Positions 16,215-18,830 of a stretch of DNA of 18,830 bases are shown piece after piece. Every line of letters begins with the position of its first letter. Position 1 is the first letter of the stretch. The stretch is from Lactobacillus sp. (GTDB taxonomy: Bacteria > Bacillota > Bacilli > Lactobacillales > Lactobacillaceae), in contig DMZB01000267.1 of assembly GCA_003482405.1 (NCBI GenBank), positions 1 through 18,830 on the forward strand, in the 5' to 3' direction. A program made the position numbers and the translations under genes. The notes below the pieces were generated by a model, which saw only the letters and a list, made by a program, of their open reading frames with translations, was not told the origin of the DNA and ran no database searches.

Positions 16215-17195
16215 TTATGAACGTTTGCGGAACCAGTGAATCGCACGAAAATCCATCGCGAGCGCCATGACGGCCAAAATAATCATGATGCCGCCGACAA
16301 TGTCCATACCAGAAAGCGAAATACCGAGAAAAACAATCGAGAAAGCTGTCGCAGACAATGGTTCAAACGCATCAAGTAAACTCGCCGTCGTCGGTAAAAT
16401 ATGTTTCAAACTAATCGCAAACAGAATAAACGCCAATAACGTCCCGATGACGATAATGACACTCATCAGCAACCAATCGGACGTCGCTAAATGAACCGGA
16501 TTTGACCAAACTGGACCAAAAACATTTAGGGACAGACCAGCAACCAGTAATCCCCATCCGGTGGTCGCAAATGAACCATACTTACGTAACAATCCACGTG
16601 GCAATAGTGTGTTAGTAGCTACTCCAATAGCAGATAAACCGCCCCAAAACAAAACTGCACCAGACACCGCCAATGAATTGAAATGACCATGTGTGATGAT
16701 TAGTAACGTGCCACCAAAGGCTAGGATCATGCCAATAATTTCTGCACGTGTCGGTAATTGATGATGAAAAATTATGTAATAAAAGGCAATTACAAATGGG
16801 CCTAAAAATTGCAAAATCGTGGCGATAGAAGGATTGCCAGCATGCACGGCATTAAAGTAAAACAGTTGCACTGGGATCAGGCCAAGTAATCCGTACATAA
16901 CGAGTTGCAGGGCATCACGTTTGTTGCGCCAAATTGCCACGGATTGTCCCTGAGTGAGACTCACTAAAATCATGATCAGACCGGCAATTGTCATTCGTAC
17001 CTGACTGACCCACAGCGGTGTAATCGCGTGATTATGGTGGAACAATGCACTGGCCGCTACCCCTGAAATGCCCCAGCAAATGCCAGCTGTACACGCCAGC
17101 AGTATCCCGAGCGCCTTGTTTGGCCGCGGTGTCGTTGCCTTTTTCGAACGTGCTGAGGTCACTTTAGACTCAACACTTGTTGCTTGTGTTTCCAT
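16215..17195 (-). CDS. EamA-family (DMT superfamily) permease
   Basis: A 326-residue membrane protein with about ten transmembrane helices in two EamA repeats, at roughly 28-160 and 172-315. The first repeat starts with LACTAGICWGISGVAASAL, and the second ends with the family's LEP-like motif in LLDAFEPLSATAFSIVFLG. A 27-residue Ser/Thr/Lys-rich cytoplasmic tail precedes the first helix. Members export or import small metabolites such as amino acids; the substrate cannot be told. Its ATG directly follows the GNAT gene's stop with no gap, and GGAG lies eight bases upstream inside that gene, so the two are co-translated. A shared role such as detoxifying or exporting an acetylated compound is possible but is inference. 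Confidence 0.92.
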   Translation of the reverse strand: METQATSVESKVTSARSKKATTPRPNKALGILLACTAGICWGISGVAASALFHHNHAITPLWVSQVRMTIAGLIMILVSLTQGQSVAIWRNKRDALQLVMYGLLGLIPVQLFYFNAVHAGNPSIATILQFLGPFVIAFYYIIFHHQLPTRAEIIGMILAFGGTLLIITHGHFNSLAVSGAVLFWGGLSAIGVATNTLLPRGLLRKYGSFATTGWGLLVAGLSLNVFGPVWSNPVHLATSDWLLMSVIIVIGTLLAFILFAISLKHILPTTASLLDAFEPLSATAFSIVFLGISLSGMDIVGGIMIILAVMALAMDFRAIHWFRKRS

Positions 17196-17693
17196 TCAGA
17201 CACTCCGTTTCAAATCTTTTTCCATGTTGAACCACACTTCATCGGCATGCTGTGAATCAGCCACGCCTGCATTAACGTACCCATTTTTCTCATAAAATGG
17301 AATTCGGTCTGCCAGACACGTCAGCGACATTGATTCGCGACCAGCTTTTGTAGCTACCTCAGCTAAGGCTGTCAATAATTTGCTCCCAATTCCTTGACCA
17401 CGCGTTTCTGGTGCCATAGCAATCGTAAACACCAATTGATGACCACCGGTGGGCAAGTTTTTAGGTGTGTCCTCGTACATCCAATCAGCGACATACCGTT
17501 CTTTGACAGCCGGTCCCACGATAAATCCCAACACGTGACCATCATCTGCCCGGGCGACTAAAAAAGTGTCAGGTAAGGTCGCTAAACGCTCCCGATATGT
17601 GTCTAGCGAAGCCGCCTCTGCCGCATTAAAACCCGCTTGCTCAATTGCTTCAATTTGTTCCAAATCTGCTGTCTTTGCTGACTCAATTCTCAT
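17196..17693 (-). CDS. GNAT-family N-acetyltransferase
   Basis: A 165-residue cytoplasmic acetyltransferase. The acetyl-CoA-binding motif is RGQGIGSKLL (98-107), preceded by the central strand LVFTIAMAPE. The C-terminal RIPFYEKNGYVNAG is the typical GNAT motif B region. Short-chain GNAT proteins with this layout resemble arylalkylamine acetyltransferases, which modify amines, but the acceptor cannot be assigned. The start ATG at 17693 has AAAGGGA about seven bases upstream. It lies 15 bases after the glycerophosphodiesterase gene and abuts the EamA permease gene, so it is inside the operon. Confidence 0.92.
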   Translation of the reverse strand: MRIESAKTADLEQIEAIEQAGFNAAEAASLDTYRERLATLPDTFLVARADDGHVLGFIVGPAVKERYVADWMYEDTPKNLPTGGHQLVFTIAMAPETRGQGIGSKLLTALAEVATKAGRESMSLTCLADRIPFYEKNGYVNAGVADSQHADEVWFNMEKDLKRSV

Positions 17694-17708
17694 TTTAAAT
17701 CCCTTTTT

Positions 17709-18830
17709 CTATTGATTATTATCAATTACCTGCGTGCCATACTTTAGCAATTGCCGTGCGTAATCGCGGCCACCCTGTTGCTGTTTGATCTGTTGCTTCA
17801 ACGTCGTCAACTGATCTGTAATGATCCCATCAACATCAATGTTCATCATTTTGTCCATTGAATCGCTGTCATTAACTGTCCACGCAAACACTTTCTTGTG
17901 CTCACGGTGAGCACCATCGACAAAGCGGTCATTTAACGTTGTGTACTCCATCGTATAGAAGTTGGCCTTTGTTTGCGGCACCCCGATAAAGTTAAACGGC
18001 AAAATATAGCCAACCGTCAGTGCCGGCTTTTGCGTTTTAAGCTGCTCAACGACCCCATAGTCCAGCGAATGGATAATATCATGATGGGCGAGTAAAGAAT
18101 CACTATAATGTTTAATAAACCGGTTGACGAGTTCGCGTCGGTTTTGACCTGCGTTAAGTTTGATTTCAACTAATAGCTTTTGGTGCATCCGCTGTGCAGA
18201 ATGAAGATAGTGATCAAACGAATCGATTTTTGTTTGGTGACCATTTTCATGAATCGTCGTATCCGTTAAACCAGCGAGCTTCTGCCGATCAACCGTCTGA
18301 TTTTTACCAGCCAAAGTGCTTAAGTTTGGATCATGCATGACAACAAACTTGTGATCACTGGTTTCTTGAATATCCATCTCCACGTACGTCGGATGTTGCT
18401 TATGCGTAGCAGTTAGCGCCTGTACGGTATTTTGTACGCCGTTACCATTGTCAACACCGCGATGGGACAACGTTTGCGGGTTAACGACCAACAATCCAGC
18501 GAAATAACTATAACCATAGCCGGCAAACACAATTGCGACCACTGCAAACGCAACTGGTACAGCAACGCGCCACCACGGTTTGGCCTTAACATAGGGTAAG
18601 TCGGGCAATAATTCAAGTGCGTGCACGTCATACTCTTTCATCAGCTGCAAACTCAAGTCCAGCACCCACACCGTCGCTAAAATCGAAATGGTATAGTTAA
18701 CCAATGTCAGTAAATTGAAGTTTACGATAGCCGCTGTTAACGCAGTTGTGTGGCCTTGTGTGTCAAACCACTTTTGGCCAAAGTAAAAACCGCCGAGCAT
18801 AATCCCGTATAAAATTGAAATGCTCAGGAT
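17709..18830 (-). CDS. Membrane-anchored glycerophosphodiester phosphodiesterase (5' end outside window)
   Basis: The frame runs open through the window edge, so the N-terminus is missing; the ATG at 18800 is internal. Visible residues from that codon include several membrane helices, such as TLVNYTISILATVWVLDLSL and RVAVPVAFAVVAIVFAGYGY, then an extracytoplasmic GDPD domain. That domain has HRG (113-115), Glu141 and Asp143 in VEMDIQ, and His156 in VVMHDPNL, which are the metal and catalytic residues, with VEIKL and VFAWTVN further on. The usual PENT after HRG reads VQNT. This architecture, a GPDPase membrane domain fused to GDPD, is common in lactobacilli. The enzyme hydrolyses glycerophosphodiesters to glycerol-3-phosphate and an alcohol, possibly from lipids or teichoic acid. 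It is the first visible gene of a minus-strand operon. Confidence 0.93.
   Translation of the reverse strand: MLSISILYGIMLGGFYFGQKWFDTQGHTTALTAAIVNFNLLTLVNYTISILATVWVLDLSLQLMKEYDVHALELLPDLPYVKAKPWWRVAVPVAFAVVAIVFAGYGYSYFAGLLVVNPQTLSHRGVDNGNGVQNTVQALTATHKQHPTYVEMDIQETSDHKFVVMHDPNLSTLAGKNQTVDRQKLAGLTDTTIHENGHQTKIDSFDHYLHSAQRMHQKLLVEIKLNAGQNRRELVNRFIKHYSDSLLAHHDIIHSLDYGVVEQLKTQKPALTVGYILPFNFIGVPQTKANFYTMEYTTLNDRFVDGAHREHKKVFAWTVNDSDSMDKMMNIDVDGIITDQLTTLKQQIKQQQGGRDYARQLLKYGTQVIDNNQ

Overview
The window looks like chromosome from a low-to-mid-GC Gram-positive, most likely a member of the Lactobacillaceae. Supporting this are strong AGGAGG-type ribosome binding sites, PurR-type PurBoxes, a guanine-class riboswitch in front of xpt-pbuX, a LmrCD/BmrCD-like ABC pair, and a membrane-anchored glycerophosphodiesterase. 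The species cannot be named from the sequence alone. No CRISPR array, tRNA, rRNA or intact insertion sequence is visible.

Layout. (1) 1-663: a small unrecognised protein, followed within six bases by a tandem, strongly folded RNA element and then a rho-independent terminator. (2) 672-5400, minus strand: an operon for a heterodimeric ABC exporter whose two halves have complementary degenerate and canonical ATP sites, followed by a lipoprotein gene broken by a -1 frameshift. (3) 5400-7560: an accessory, partly decayed strip. It holds an AT-rich block dense in inverted repeats, a dead copy of a HigA-like antitoxin, an intact HigB/HigA-like toxin-antitoxin pair, a decayed MerR-like reading frame, and a headless fragment of a second helix-turn-helix protein. 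(4) 7570-13640: purine metabolism. purA-purB (AMP synthesis) and guaC (GMP to IMP) diverge from a shared control region with PurBoxes. xpt-pbuX (xanthine salvage and uptake) has a guanine-class riboswitch and terminator. (5) 13594-15150: a TetR-family regulator, convergent with an AHL-lactonase-like metallo-beta-lactamase-fold hydrolase; palindromes lie in both promoter regions. (6) 15250-18830, minus strand: a probable operon for glycerophosphodiesterase (cut by the window edge), GNAT acetyltransferase, EamA permease, an unrecognised membrane protein and a very small, possibly frameshifted protein.

How the genes fit together. Blocks 4 and 5 are adjacent, and a 15-bp perfect palindrome between xpt and the TetR gene overlaps both predicted -35 elements, so the TetR protein could affect xanthine salvage as well as itself. 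Block 3 is a toxin-antitoxin graveyard with one survivor. The least explained object is the tandem folded RNA at 385-606, where two copies keep the same fold through different sequence.
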